Assembly (NCBI GenBank): GCA_009761415.1
Contig: QUOL01000005.1
Location: forward strand, 1,922,001-1,986,000
From: Sarcomyxa edulis
Taxonomy: Eukaryota > Basidiomycota > Agaricomycetes > Agaricales > Mycenaceae
Length of the DNA stretch: 64,000 nucleotides
Direction of reading: 5' to 3'
The stretch's first letter is position 1. Each line of letters begins with the position of its first letter. Positions 22,429 through 34,832 of this stretch are shown in pieces. Position numbers and translations under genes: made by a program. The notes under the pieces are model-generated. The model was given only the letters and a program-made list of their open reading frames with translations, searched no databases and was not told where the DNA came from.

Positions 22429-24795
22429 TCACTCCCAACCCGCCAGTTTCTCCTTCGCAAGACCCCACTCTCCCTCGATACATCCCGAGACTCTTGCACT
22501 CCGTGATACAAATCGGCAATCGAAACTCACCGGTCTTGAATTGAACCCGTCAGTAAAGTTCTCTGTATCAGGAAGTATCTCTTTTCCTTCCGCATCCAAC
22601 GCTGGCAATATATCGAAGCCCCACAAGAGACGTGCGACGTTGATAAAGATAGAATTCAGAGCGAGGTGCATTCCAGGGCAGATACGCCGTCCGAATCCGA
22701 AGGGGAGCTCGAAGTTCTGAAGACGGGCGTCTTTCGTTTCGAGAAAACGATTCGGCTCGAACTTTTCTGGGGAAGGGAACATGACTGGATCCTGCATGAT
22801 ACCTCTGTGAGATGAATATAAGCGACCTTGTCAAGAGAGACATCGAAGAAAAGTAACTCAACGCGAGGTTGGCAAAGACAGTTGACCCATTAGGTATGAA
22901 CCTTCATGTATAAAGTTAGATCAAGATCGAGAGACGATAGATTTGACCATACATTCCGTTATATTCGTCGTCGGCAGTCACAGCATGCGGGGATCCACCA
23001 AGAACAGCCACAGGACGCCATCGAAGCGTTTCGTAGACTACAGCCCGGATGAATGGCAGGTTGGCTTTATCTTCGAATTCAGGCATGCGATCTGGCCCGA
23101 TGACTGAGTCCAGCTCAGCTTGGGCCTTGGAAAGGATGATCAGACAAGTCGTCACAGGTCCACCCATCCTGGATGTTACCTTTTTCATGACATCCGGGAA
23201 ATGCAGCATCGCGAGCACAAATACCGTGAGTGTCCCTAAGACAACAAATTCAACACCAATTCCAGAATACGCCAAAGGCTGGGAATACAAACCCGCAGTC
23301 TATACAAACCGCGTAAAGGAGCTAAGTAGGGCTCAAAGCTGATTCAGATATACATGAAGTCACCGTTTCGATCCCAGCTCCAAACGGGCTAGACACTGCG
23401 TACGCCACCTCCAGCTCGGTCATACCGATCTGCTCTCGATTAGTGACAGTTTGCGCCGCCAAGCAATCTGGGATTGTCCCATCACTCATACGCCTCTTGA
23501 CATCGTTGAGGAGGTGCAAGAGGAATTTGATATCGCGTTGTTTGCGAAGCTCTGGTTCTCGACGAAACCATTGCAGGGACCGCTAGACCGTCGGTCAAGT
23601 TGAGAAGTTCAGCTTTAGCTCTGGACTATAGAGATGAAGGCAGAGTATAGGCTTACGGGAAGCTTTAGAAGCCATGGCCACGATTCCACCAGATATTTTC
23701 CCGGGATGCTATACGATTAATATCAGCGACCTGCTCTTAAGACACTGCAAAACATACTTGACACTGGGCGTGACATGCATAAGCCTCAGACTTCTACGTA
23801 ATCGAAATAGTATTTTCGTACCTGGTAAGATCTTATTACGGACAACAAGATGTTCTCAACGACGGGTGTCGAGATAAAAGTGCTAGGAATGAACGCACAA
23901 TCCATAGACTCCATATTCTCTCTGACGATCCACTCATCCACGGTGTCTACGCGTCGACCGTATGTAACAGAAGTGACGACGCTCGCTGCGTATCTGCGTA
24001 TAGACAATCAGTGGTGACTTTTTCAAAGGGGAATAAACAAGATTCATACCTCTGCAAATGTCGTTCGTAGTGTTTAGCATCCGACAAAACCTGATGCATC
24101 AGTATCTTAGACTCGAGGGATTGAATTTCCCTATATGTCTCCGCTTTTCGTGCATGGAACCCTATGTGAAGGACCTGTTCTCATTGTTCAGCACATCACG
24201 CAAGAATACGGCTGGACGGTGGAACCTTGCGCCATTTACGCCACATATCGTTGTTGGGTAGCATCAAACCTCGTTTATTGTCCGACAGAATTTCACCCCT
24301 TCGATTGTCCCTTGTACCTCAGTATAGATGCGCTGAAATAACAAGGATGCGTACTAACGCGACAATGAAACGAGGCCGGCTTGAGTACTTGTCCGATCGC
24401 TTCTCCAAAAGATCCCAAGCAGCTTGCGCAGTACCCAGAACTGCAAAAGAGTTCAAAATGTCGCCCAGACAAGGTGGTTGGGAAAAACAAATGAAGATTC
24501 ACTGATGACAGGCGTTGACCCCAAAAATATAGAGACAACAGGACCTGCAATCAGGAGCAGAACTCAATCAGCTTGAACCTCTGTCAAATACCGAGTATCT
24601 TGACTTACCGTACTGTTCATTCCATTCAGCAAACCTGCGCCAGGGCTTCCGTACTGGCACCTGGTGTCTATTACCAATAACGGGTAAGCTTGTAGGACCT
24701 GGAGGCATCTTCTGCCTTCGGTTCACCCAGCCAATGAGCATCATAAAGACGCCAATGAAGCATATGGTCGTGATGGCTTGAAAGTCCAGATACAT
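22429..24795 (-). CDS. Cytochrome P450 monooxygenase
   Basis: A microsomal haem monooxygenase. The N-terminal anchor (MYLDFQAITTICFIGVFMML) is followed by the proline-rich hinge KMPPGPTSLPVIGN, then GPVVSIFLGSTPVI and LGTAQAAWDLLEKRSD. The I-helix reads FGAGIETV and the K-helix ETLRWRP (ExxR). PERF-like PNRFL is followed by the haem loop FGFGRRICPG with the Cys ligand. All landmarks are in order over about ten exons. An ATG at 24852 would add MSNSSFNPRATHL..., but the hydrophobic anchor right after ATG 24795 favours the inner start. The sequence resembles basidiomycete families often annotated as O-methylsterigmatocystin oxidoreductase-like; substrate cannot be inferred. No other secondary-metabolism gene is adjacent. 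Confidence 0.93.
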
Positions 24796-25445
24796 GACAA
24801 CGATTGATCGTGGGAGGTGGGTGGCACGGGGGTTGAAGGATGAGTTACTCAACGAGGTGGTTTTAGTTACATTGCCAGTGAACCGGACTCAAGAAGACAG
24901 TCATGATCATGATCATGGGGCGTAAGGAAATCAATTTGTGGCTTCTTTCGCAGGCCTTAACAAGGTGACCCTATTGAGAGGTTGAGCTTTTCTTAGCACT
25001 GGATGGAACAGCCAATGGCCAGGGATATGGCCAAATCTTATACGACTCGATGGTAAGAGTGGTCATCCAGTTATGAGTTCCAGTAAGTATGGAACTACTG
25101 TAGAGACTCACGATGAGGTGCCGATGCTTGAAGAACTTGATACAGTTCGTCTTCGCGCTCCTGTGTTGATCGTTGCAAAAATACTTCGAGAGAGATACAC
25201 CCGTAGAACGGAATATAGAGACATGCGAGACCTATTGCCAGTATGTACTAGCATTTCACTGGAGGCGAGGAAAGAGAGGCATCGGGAGATGCCGATGACA
25301 AGTGGTCGCAATTTTGCAAATTTCTGTCAAGTTACCACGAAGGCACTCAACTGGATGCTGAAGGGTTTTGCACTTCGCAAGTCCAAAACTCTCTCTATAT
25401 TCGACACACACAACTGCAAGAGTGTCGTCTAGACATCCTTGATAT
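24796..25445. other. Intergenic region without a supported gene
   Basis: About 650 bp between divergent genes. One open frame (25073-25432, starting MSSSKYGTTVETHDEVPM) is long enough to be noticed but has no recognisable domain. A palindromic ATCATGATCATGATC stretch lies near 24903-24917. Confidence 0.4.
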
Positions 25446-27610
25446 ATGCGCAAATGCTTTGAAGTCAAGAATTTGCCCAAGCCTCCGCGCTTCACTTCGA
25501 TAAATGTATGCATTAATTACTATACATCTTGTTCGTGACCTGATATACTTGACAGTTCCGAGCGCAAACCCCGGGGTCTGCAGCTTCTCTCATAACAGGT
25601 GCATTGTCTCACAAACTTCTGGACCCATCCCATCCCGCTGCAAGTATACCTCGCCAACGTTTCCCGGCCTACAGAGATGATATACTCGGCATCAGGGCAT
25701 TTCCATTCGCCATACTTGACAAACCAGATGTTAACTGGACGGAGCCGTTCTCTCGTCCTCTGCTCAAGTGGAAGGATACCATACTTCCTGGAGGCTTGAC
25801 GAAGGACGGTAAACTATCAGCGACAGTCGCGAGACCTCTGATTGAAGATCATAAACGTGTTTCCATGTCCCTCCTCACCGTTGTCACGAAGAAAAAAGCC
25901 CATAAAAAAGCCAACGTTCGGAATGTAATAGTGAAGAGGTTGAAGACGGCTCTGTCTTTGATCATTATTCGTGGCGCGGAAGTGCGCACCGAGCAGGGAA
26001 AGTCATACCTTGTCTTCAATGATGAAGCAACTAAGAGGGAGAGCGATGATCAAATAGCTCGATATACGGGAAATGGGTGGATTTTACCAGGTGAGATGAT
26101 CCTTCGTAGTTCATTTGCTATCGCTGATTCATAGAATGCGCTCAGGCTGGACATATGTCTGTTCTCTAAATCTTGAGGCTTACCGTCTACCGTATCCGGA
26201 GCTCGTGAAAATCCTCCGGAGGTCCCTGCCTCAGATCTACGCAAAGGGAACGCAACTGGAGCAGACGTGGAAAAGTATGGCTGTTCTAGCTAGCAGGGAA
26301 AGGGTGATCAAGGAAGTCGGAGCTAAGCCTCCTTTGGCTCCAGCACGCACACCTCGACTGACTACCGTCCGGCCTCCCATATCTTCTGGCTGCGAAACGC
26401 ACAGGGAAATCAAGGAAGCCGGGGCTAAGCCTTCTTTGGCTCCAGCACGCACACCTCGAACGACTACCGTCCGACCTCCCATATCTTCTGGCCGCGAAAC
26501 GCACACTAACACTCGTAAAACTCCCGTAGCTTCACCCGTAGTTCCAGTGCCAGTGGAGCAACCTCCTGTTCTTGCTCGAGCTCCGTCCTCTCAATCTCGA
26601 CGTCAACCTGGACAGATACGGTCCGAAGAACCCAACACCTACTTGACCTCTCGAACTCCTTGGGAGACAGAGATAGCACGCATCCCCAAGATGACAGCTG
26701 CAATGCGAGAACTAAAGCGGCAGAAAGCTGTTTATTCTTTGTTCGCCAAATCCTCATTGGAGGAGCAGGATGATGAAGAGGATGGGGCGACTGAGATGAA
26801 TAGTGAAAAATTGTGGAAGGTACGAGAATCAATTTGAGCAAGGTCTACGCTTTGTTGACGTTTCGTGGGCTACAGCCACGAAAGCAAGAGGAACCGGAAA
26901 ATCAGGATATCGGAATAGAAAAAAGAAGCACTTCAAAGGTATGCCACTGTGATTTGATAAAATAGCTCGTGCTTGAGGTGACGTTATTCTAGCCACAGCA
27001 TTCGCCAGTCGGTGAAGACGAGCTCGAAGACGATTTAGGGGATTCAGGATGGAAGCTGCCCACTGAACTTCGAAATACACAAGTTCCCATCCAATCGGTT
27101 ACTGATGAAACGGACCCAAACGCGTCGGATCTTGGTCTCGATTGGTTCTTATCACTACCTAAAGGCTCAGAAGCCCCTCTTCCTCTCCCCTCTCCGCCCA
27201 CCACATGCACAGAAGACTATGTCATCAAAGACAAGAACCTCCAAATTGACAATTTCGTATTCGACACCTACCGGCCTGTCGACAACGAAGACCTACCTGC
27301 TCTCAGTACCTTTATTCCCCCCAAACGAGACCGCATGAACCGACCTCTTTCTGCAAACGGTCAACCGAGTCTTACGGATAACCAGGCCTTATCCAGACAA
27401 ACGCCACGATATAAACCCACAACGCAACGAGCGCATCCAAACGAGGCAGCTCCAATAAGCCAGTCATCTCAACCACGGCACCCACCTACAAATCCGCCTC
27501 CACTGACAAGGAATCAATCACCCATCCCTGCTTCCGTCTCTTCACCATACCGCAATCTTTTTCAAACGAAGCCACTGATCGTTCCGCACCAAAAACGTGG
27601 AACAAAATGA
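25446..27610 (+). CDS. Conserved hypothetical protein with possible RnpA-like core, probably mitochondrial
   Basis: Five exons (25446-25505, 25556-26090, 26146-26819, 26876-26938, 26993-27610) give 649 residues; all phases agree. The N-terminus MRKCFEVKNLPKPPRF is basic and presequence-like. Residues 139-152 read ANVRNVIVKRLKTA, close to the RnpA signature A-x-V-R-N-R-x-K-R-x-L-R-E-A. Downstream WTYVCSLNLEAYRLPYPEL followed by VKILRRSLPQI resembles the last strand and helix of the RnpA fold, with an insertion between. RnpA is the protein subunit of bacterial RNase P. This likeness is my own pattern match and unproven. The C-terminal half is disordered, with two 34-residue tandem repeats and many Pro, Ser and Thr. 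It ends VPHQKRGTK. Confidence 0.7.
26307..26510 (+). repeat. In-frame tandem duplication, 102 bp x 2
   Basis: Copy 1 starts at 26307 and copy 2 at 26409. Each encodes 34 residues beginning IKE and containing GAKP, LAPARTPR, TTVRPPISSG and ETH. The copies differ at only a few bases, so the duplication looks fairly recent. The period is a multiple of three and keeps the frame. Confidence 0.95.
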
Positions 27611-27935
27611 GTAATCTGACACGTTCCACTCACGGTGAGAATTGGATTGTTTGGCACACTGACCGTGTCCGAATGTAACCGTATCGTTTTCCAAATTTCG
27701 AACTCGTCTCAGTATATATCTTATATCCCCAAATCTATAGTCTGAAAAACATAAGAGTCATATACTGCAACGCTGGATCTGAACCATGCTATCAACGACC
27801 AAGACAGCCAGCTAGAGATTACAATTGCAATTATATCTGGACAACATGTAGGTACGTATATCCAAAGTACATCTAGAATCAATCCGATGTGAAAGTCCAC
27901 AAATTCAAAGCACAAGGTCCGAATCGGCCAAAGAC

Positions 27936-29928
27936 TCAAAGCATAGTCAATCCAACGCCCACTATAGCAAGTAAGCTCTTCGCCACACTGTCGGTCGATA
28001 TACGAGGGCCGCTACTGCTGTCCTTCGTGCTCGCCGCGGTAGAAGCTGAAGACGATGTCTTTCAAACCGAGCGCTTGCATAAGAAATCGCCATGCCATGC
28101 GAGGATCAGAAAAAATACACTTACCGTCGCTACAAGACCAGAATCCGAAAACGGTTGATCCCAAACGAAATAAGGTTCCTCTATATACCCCGTATCGGCA
28201 TTCTTGAGGAAATTCGCATATGTGCTATCGGAGTCACCGTACGTAGCAGCAACGGCTGCGACGGGTGGGTACAGTTCGGCGACATACGCCGTCTCGGAGG
28301 AACCTGGTGAGACGGTGATGGCATAGTCCAAAGCTGTTTTGATGGTAGCGCCTTCTGTGGTGGTTTTGTTCCACGCGGTGGAACTTGAGTTGACGTAGGC
28401 GTCGAGCCGTGCGTTTGTCTGTTTTTTTTTCGGGCAAAACATCTTCAGAATGGAGTATAGAAGAGGAGCACGTATCACTCACGATCATTGCAGCCAAATT
28501 ATAGGCTGTGTAATGGTATGGCCTGGTACGTGCAAGCTCCAAAGGCTGTTAGTCAAGCGATAGTATCGGAAGAGCCGTTCAGTTTATATACGATTAGTGG
28601 AGGCTACGGCAAACGGACCTGTTTCCCATCAGAATCAATCTGACCCATGTAAATGCCATTAAAGTATGTCTGTGTGACGTTCGCTGCACCTGCAGTGTCT
28701 CCTACAATAATCTTCAAGGACGCAAGCTGGTTGTAGTAGAACGATCCGTGATTGCTGTAGATATATTATGATGAGTCTGACGATCGGCTCCGGGTAGGAG
28801 GTTGCTTACTTCGTAGCAGCCGCTTCTCTTAGAGCAATAGACGCAGTTTCTAGCCAGGATATATACGACGCGGTCCAGTTGGAAAACCCAGTGTCGATGT
28901 CAGTTGTCCAATCTGGGCACGAGCCTTTCTTGAGAATGAGTATTCCGGAGACAACTTTGACCATAGATTTGAGGTCGCTGAGAAAGGTGGACAATCGTCA
29001 ATATCTCCTTGTTGCGGAGCTCGTTATGAGCATGAAACTCACAGAACACCGGTATGTTGTCCGACTTGTCCACTTGGTCCTCTAGCCATTTGAGCGTAGT
29101 CCAAGTTCGGATTCATCAACGTGTCTGCGTTCAAGAACCACGTGTTTATCCAGTTTACTATAGATGACATTCATTAGGATGAAGTGAAGAGATTTGAAGA
29201 TTATATGTACCGATGTTTTGCGAATACGAGGAAGATGACCCTTGGGATCCTTGAATAGCCCAAGAGATGGCGTTGTAGAGCACGGCGTCCGAAAGGTTCT
29301 GGAACGCGCCTACGTCGTTCACCTCACGGACGTCGGGGTTGAACACACCGTCTCTAGTGTAGTAAGGACATGTCGACCATACTGTAGAGACATCCAAGAT
29401 CAATATTAGCGTCTGGAAAGGTAAAACATGACGCGTCTACAGTACTTTCTTCGTCAGTCAGGGCAGACGTGTTGCCTACACCTGTACAATTCGGCCATGA
29501 GCTGAACCATACGAGCACATTTTAGTCGAGGTCCGTATATGAAACGCGTGTGCTTCGAAACGTACTACGGTGCCCAACTCATATAATCGTGTTTATCGCC
29601 CGTAGGCGGGGAGTATGTCTTGTTCATGACACCTGTAGCATGAAGTAACTGTTAAACAACAGAACTATCCGTGCATAACGTTCCGCAGTATGCAAATAGA
29701 TGGGAACGCACTCCAAGGTCCGTATAAAGCTAGCTCATCTGCAGCGTCAAGGATGCTTGCCTGAGCGGCACTGGTGTAACTCGTAAGATTGTTCACAATG
29801 AAATCCGGGTCGACCCAGTCATTAGCATAGCTGGTGAACGCAAATACACCGCCGAAGAAAGACGAGGTGTAAATGTAGAAGAATATAGAAAGGAATGTCG
29901 GGGTAGTGACAGCAAGCCTCGAGACCAT
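27936..29928 (-). CDS. Secreted, probably GPI-anchored alginate-lyase-domain protein
   Basis: The signal peptide lies at the N-terminus (TPTFLSIFFYIYTSSFFGG). The mature part begins ANDWVDPDFIVNNL. Family features include GDKHDYMSWAP, YSWPNCTG, CPYYTRDGVFNPDVREVND with LSDAVLYNAISWA, SNHGSFYYNQLASL (candidate catalytic His and Tyr) and RTRPYHYTAYNLAAM. These fit the alginate lyase / chondroitin AC-type (alpha/alpha) toroid domain (PF05426). The C-terminus is a Ser/Thr-rich stretch (SSASTAASTKDSSSG) ending in the hydrophobic SLLAIVGVGLTML, which looks like a GPI-attachment signal. Many short exons. A land fungus has no alginate, so a uronic-acid polysaccharide of plant or fungal origin is a likelier substrate; this is inference. 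Confidence 0.87.
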
Positions 29929-30989
29929 GATAGGGTGTGGTATAGTCTATAGTTAGTGATGAGAAAGATGAGAAAGTGAGAATGGGGATGACCACGGACT
30001 CTTGACGCCGTTATGAGTGGGCCAAGAGAGGATATATGATGTCGCAGCATTTGGCCGACCACTGCGGCCAGACAAGCCTTTCGCACGATCTATTCCCCAT
30101 AGTCAGCCGCAAATACATATAGTGTTATTCGTCCCTCCTTTTGTAACCGCTCGGACGACCAAAATGTAAGAATGTAGAAGATGTCGTAAGGGTGTTAAAT
30201 AGAGGTTTTTTAGATTTTTAAACAACGTCAAGCTCGCGAAGACGTGGGGATTCGAAGCATTTTTGATCCAGGGACTAGAAGAATTAAAATTAATTATACG
30301 CCGTGACCGGCAAGTGACCGGCAGGTCTCACCGAGTTTTGCCACAACTTCAACTTACAAATGTCAACGACGTCGACATGAGAATCGGCATTGACACTGAG
30401 ACAGAATATGGCACAGGGTATCGAGAAACAGACGCAGGCGACATGGCGACTACGATACAGCGTACACTTGAAGCTGGAATTCGAAACTAGTGGAGAAAAT
30501 GCTGCGCTTGACTATCGAGACACTTTTGGCCTTCGTCACTAGAACACTCCAAGTCAACTGCAGCGTTCCCCTTCTAGAAACTCAATTTACTCTTTTTGGA
30601 CGCTGAAACGCGTATCGTGCAGCAGCCCAGATCACACTTATCAAGCCCGAGTCATCTGACTATTGACGAGAGACGCGACGATGTCCAAACGATCCAATTT
30701 ACGGACGCGTGCACCACAGTGTGATTGACAAAGCTACGAGTCGACCGCCAGGGAGCCCTGCCTCTGCACTTTTAGCAATCTGGGTGAATACCTGTGGGAG
30801 CAAGGAGCATGTTAGCCTCCGGTCAGCCCTTGCCTGTCTCTATAAATATTGAACGAATCCCTTTGTGGCCAGCCTAGTCTCCTCACACTTACACACCACC
30901 CACAACTAGATGCCAAAAACATACGAAAAAACTGCTACATCGTAGAACAATCGACCACACGTCCACAACATACACATTTGTTGCCCCCC
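29929..30989. other. Intergenic region; TATA-like element near its right end
   Basis: About 1.06 kb between divergent genes for two secreted proteins. No gene-like frame with a recognisable product was found. A good TATA box (TATAAATA, 30841-30848) lies about 150 bp upstream of the start codon at 30990. Confidence 0.5.
30841..30848 (+). promoter_or_regulatory. TATA box of the secreted-protein gene
   Basis: TATAAATA, 142 bp before the ATG at 30990. It is followed by a C- and A-rich leader (CTCACACTTACACACCACCC), common in fungal 5' UTRs. Assigned by position and sequence only. Confidence 0.5.
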
Positions 30990-31986
30990 ATGCTTTATCT
31001 CACTCTCATCTCCTTAACCCTCCTCTCTGCATCATCGCTGTCGCGAGGAGTTGTCTCTAACGACGCAGCTGGACCCTCTGTTCCCTTCACTACAAACGCC
31101 AAGCGCTTGGCTGCCGGTTTATCCCCTCTTCCTCCTTACAAGAAGCCCGCAGCGCGGACCAAAGCTATCGGCCGTTCCGTAGTTCCCTTGAACACGAACG
31201 CGCAGAGACTTGCTGTTGGTCTTCCCCCCCTTCCGCAGAACGTTGCGTCGCGTGCTAGAAGTATGTCGTTTGTCTATCTGATTTGTTGCATCTCGCTTAA
31301 TTCCTCTCAAAGCTGCGAAGAGAAACTACCCTTCTCCATGCAGCAACTCTGGTCATGTTCGTGTGAGACATCGTAAGGGGTCAGTCGTTGGACATATCTC
31401 GAGGCATCTCAATCACGGATCGTGCGTAATTTAGCTGCTAATGGATTTACCTCTGACTTACGATCTCCAACGCCTCAGATACTCTGTCGATGATCGATCT
31501 CGTGCTGCTACAATCCAGTTCACGTCCGCTAGCACCGGTACCTCGTCCCAACTCGAATTGAAAGACTCGACCAATGACCGAGGTTTTACACCTTATATCG
31601 GTTTTGCGGTGGCGTCACTCTCCTCTCGTAAAGACCCCTCATCCAGCGATACCTTTTTCCGCACCTTGACCACCTCCGAAGCCAAGTACGCCGTTCTCCT
31701 TGGGACGTCGCACACCGCGCCTTCAGCCTCTTTCCTCTACTCCACTCTAGAGACTACCGGCTTTGACGCATCCCCTGAAGCGCACGATGTAGAGTCAGCC
31801 ATCTGGACTTACGATCGGGCTTCGAAGGAGATCACAGCGGAGTGGGTCAACAGGGATCGGACGCGAGTTCCTGCGGTCATCTACTACAACCCTGTAGATG
31901 GTGGGACCATAGCCTTAGCTACTGATGACTCTGAGTATGTGAAGGAGAATCCGGAGGCGTATCCAGTGGATTTGGACCTTGTTTGA
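30990..31986 (+). CDS. Small secreted protein with repeated TNAxRLAxGLxPLP motif
   Basis: The signal peptide (MLYLTLISLTLLSASS) is followed by two copies of a motif: TNAKRLAAGLSPLPP and TNAQRLAVGLPPLPQ. This motif occurs before the mature domain in many secreted basidiomycete proteins. The rest (HVRVRHRKGSVVGHISRHL, then a beta-rich part with PYIGFAVASLSS, SAIWTYDRASKEITAEW and PVDGGTIALATDDSEY) has no function I can name. Exons 30990-31260, from about 31313 to 31421, and 31479-31986. An apparent stop at 31432-31434 falls inside the second intron (31422-31478), so the gene is intact. An in-frame ATG at 30849 exists, but 30990 gives the proper signal peptide. Confidence 0.78.
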
Positions 31987-34412
31987 GACAGGATACCCGT
32001 GGACTTTACGGACCTTGGACCTTTTTGGACTAAGATTAGGACATTGCACGGACCTCTCTATCTTTATACAAATACTGTACATACAACACATATTTCAATC
32101 AACGCGCACACGAACCTTTCACGCGTTCAAGACGCGTCACAGTATAGTGATGGCAGTGGCATTGACTCGGAGTGGCAAGCATCGTGACAATGACACCCGT
32201 CACGCGTCACTCGGCTGCTCTAGCCTCTGGAGTCTGATCAGGACTTTCAACTTTTGAAGTGACCCCAATCCCATCGCCGACCACGCCGTGACCTTCGACT
32301 CTGACATCGACGTTATATTAGAAAGCGGTGACGAGATGGAAGACGATCTAGTCAAAATTCAGGTATTTCTCATGATTCAAGAATCAGACCCGACATATGT
32401 GTTGACGCATATAGCGTCTGTCTTGTGCTGACCTCTCGAAAGTCTTTGCGCGACGCCGTTCTCAAAGATCCGATGTACTGTGTCCCTGCATTCAACAAAC
32501 TCAGTGCCATGGCCCTCAAAAAACACCAACCACATCTCCTCCTTATACTATCCATATATCATACCCAGCTGGACCCGAAGAAAATACCCCAGTCGATTGT
32601 TTCCCGTTCCAAGGAACATGTACTCAGCATTATGGGTTCTACATGCGCATTAGGCGCTATGGGCGCTGTTGCCATGGCTCACCGAGAGAGCCCTGTCTGG
32701 GATGACATCGTTCGCATTTGGACTGAGCTATGGCCGACTCATATATGGAAATGGATGGACTTTCTCTCGCGTTGCATAGAGGCCAAAGAGAACGCTGATT
32801 GGCGGATTATTGTCATCAGGGCCATTAACGACCTCCTCTACTGCTTTGGGACTGACCCAGGTCCTCTACGAGAGGTGTCCAAGTCGAAGGCCGTGAAACT
32901 GCTAGCGAGATTCTGGTGGCTAGAAGCCAAGGAGCCTGACTTCAGTCCTTGGATACCCGCGAGCGATAGGCAGAGTGGTGCTGTGACAGCCATTTTCGAT
33001 GTATACATCAGAGCTGCTCTGGAGAGTGGGGGATTCGACTGGAAAGAGTCGATCATCAGTCCAATGGGAGAAACCGTCGCTGACGTAGCGTCTGCTGCCC
33101 TTCTCAGGCTCCGTAACTCTATTTCCAGAACACCGGTGGACTATATATGCATCGGAGGGACCCTAGACCTCATAATCCTTTTATCGCGGCATACCCCCAT
33201 ATTTTATGCCCTCCTTGCACACAATTCTCCTCGCTTGGTCACAAAAGCTCTTGCAGCTTTACCCACATCTTTACCTCCATCACCGAATCTCAGTATCACC
33301 TCTCATATTGTAGTCACATGCATAAACTCGTGTGTCTACCATCTAGTCATGTCTTTAGGTGCGACGAACGGAATAGACTGGGCCATCCAGATTGTCGAGG
33401 CCCAGGTTCTCACAGCACTCCTCAGACTTCATCCTTGGATGGACCAGCTCTGGGCCAAATTCACCACCTGGAATGCCGTCCTAACCATTCTGATCAGGGA
33501 GTTACCTGTCTACCTCATCTACATCTCCGTACTCAAGCCGGTGGAGAAAGCCTCGATGAGAATCATGGAACTTAATCTTGAAGCTGATGTACCAAAATCA
33601 GGACCGTTCTGGGAGGCTTGGGTCAGATTTAAAGGCGTCCTGGAGGATCGCTTGAAAGTCAATGCAGATACTAAGGTCACCTTTTCGAATCAGCGTAGGC
33701 CTTGCAGCAACAATGAGGTCCCTCTATGCCTCTTCACGCGATCGCTCATCGCTGACAATCTGATCTCATCAGTGCGCCAAGCTCGATCTTAGGAATGACT
33801 TTATGCGGTGTGGCGCTTGCTCGGAACGCTTCTACTGCAGTAAATCATGTCAAAAGTATGATTGGAAGGAAGGCGGACACAGGGAGGTATGTAAGAAGCT
33901 AGTGCAATGGCGGCAAGGTGATTCGGCGCAAAGGACTTGGAGGTCTTACAGATCACTTATACTCTCGTTATTATCCAGAGGGCAAGATATTTCCGCTCTC
34001 AAGAAGAGACTTGCGCTCCGCGAACAAAGTTATATCCGAAGAATTAACCCGACGTTCGAAAGAAGTGTGCAAGGCCGCAATAGACCCACAATATGTCCTA
34101 CCCGTCGTCGAGTTCCTCTATTCGTCGGTTCCTCCTGGTGTCACTATCAGCTCTGCTGCTGACTCTCCTCCGGACAACTATGACACAGATCAAGGTGTTC
34201 GCCAGCAATGGGATGGGATAATTTCTGAAGCAAAGAAACGTTATAGCGTCATCAGCCCGATCGTCATCATACGCGTATACTTGCCAGTTGGAGAGGCTCA
34301 CGAACTCATTGTACGAACGATCTCGATCGATCTATTGGGTAATAACAAAGGCCTTGGGAACGAATGGGCTATCGGTGCGGAAAAGAGTACAGAAAGCGGG
34401 AACGAGGAGACC

Positions 34413-34460
34413 GACGGGAGTATGGGGGATTTGGCGGATCCGCGGCGGATTTGGCGGATT
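34413..34460 (+). repeat. Left terminal inverted repeat of the TIR element
   Basis: 48 bp, exact reverse complement of 35215-35262. It contains the GGATCCGCGG core flanked by GATTTGGCGG repeats. Confidence 0.95.
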
Positions 34461-34709
34461 TGGCGGATTTGGCGGATTTGCTTCAGCAGAATTTGTCTTA
34501 GTATATTCTGTGGTGTGCCTCTCAATGTGTTTCTCACCTATTCTACTATAATATTGTATATGACTTCAAAAAATTGAAACAAATGTCTTGGAGTAATTGT
34601 CCTGAAGCAAATTGCAGAAGAGACGTTACTGAAGTGAAAACACTGAAGCAAATTGGCTTCAGGCTTCAGCGCTTCAGCCATTTCGCTGTAAGCGAAAGAA
34701 AGTGCGCAT

Positions 34710-34812
34710 AAAAAGAAACCTAGCTCGGATTCGAACCCTAACCCAGACCCGCGCCACCGGCCACGACATACCCTGAACTGCCACACTAACCAATAAGCCA
34801 CAGAACACATAT
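34710..34812 (-). other. tRNA-like (SINE-head-like) sequence inside the TIR element
   Basis: On the minus strand an A-box-like TGGCTTATTGG (34800-34790) is followed 52 bp later by a perfect B-box GGTTCGAATCC (34737-34727), then a TTTTT Pol III terminator (34714-34710). The D-arm-like TGGTTAGTGTGGC and T-arm-like GGTTCGAATCC give the look of a tRNA-derived sequence. A full cloverleaf with a seven-base-pair acceptor stem is not evident, so I do not call a functional tRNA. Confidence 0.55.
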
Positions 34813-34832
34813 TTACCGAGACAATATATAAT

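Noticed and set aside
25073..25432. Plus-strand frame of 119 codons (MSSSKYGTTVETHDEV...) as a gene
   Set aside because: No recognisable domain, no promoter element and no consistent splice to neighbours; the following gene has a better start at 25446.
31422..31478. Apparent stop at 31432-31434 suggesting that the secreted-protein gene is broken
   Set aside because: The stop lies in a good 57-nt intron (GTGCGT...CTCAG), whose removal restores one continuous frame.
34710..34812. A functional nuclear tRNA gene
   Set aside because: Internal promoter boxes and terminator fit, but I cannot draw a proper acceptor stem and anticodon arm; better described as tRNA-derived.
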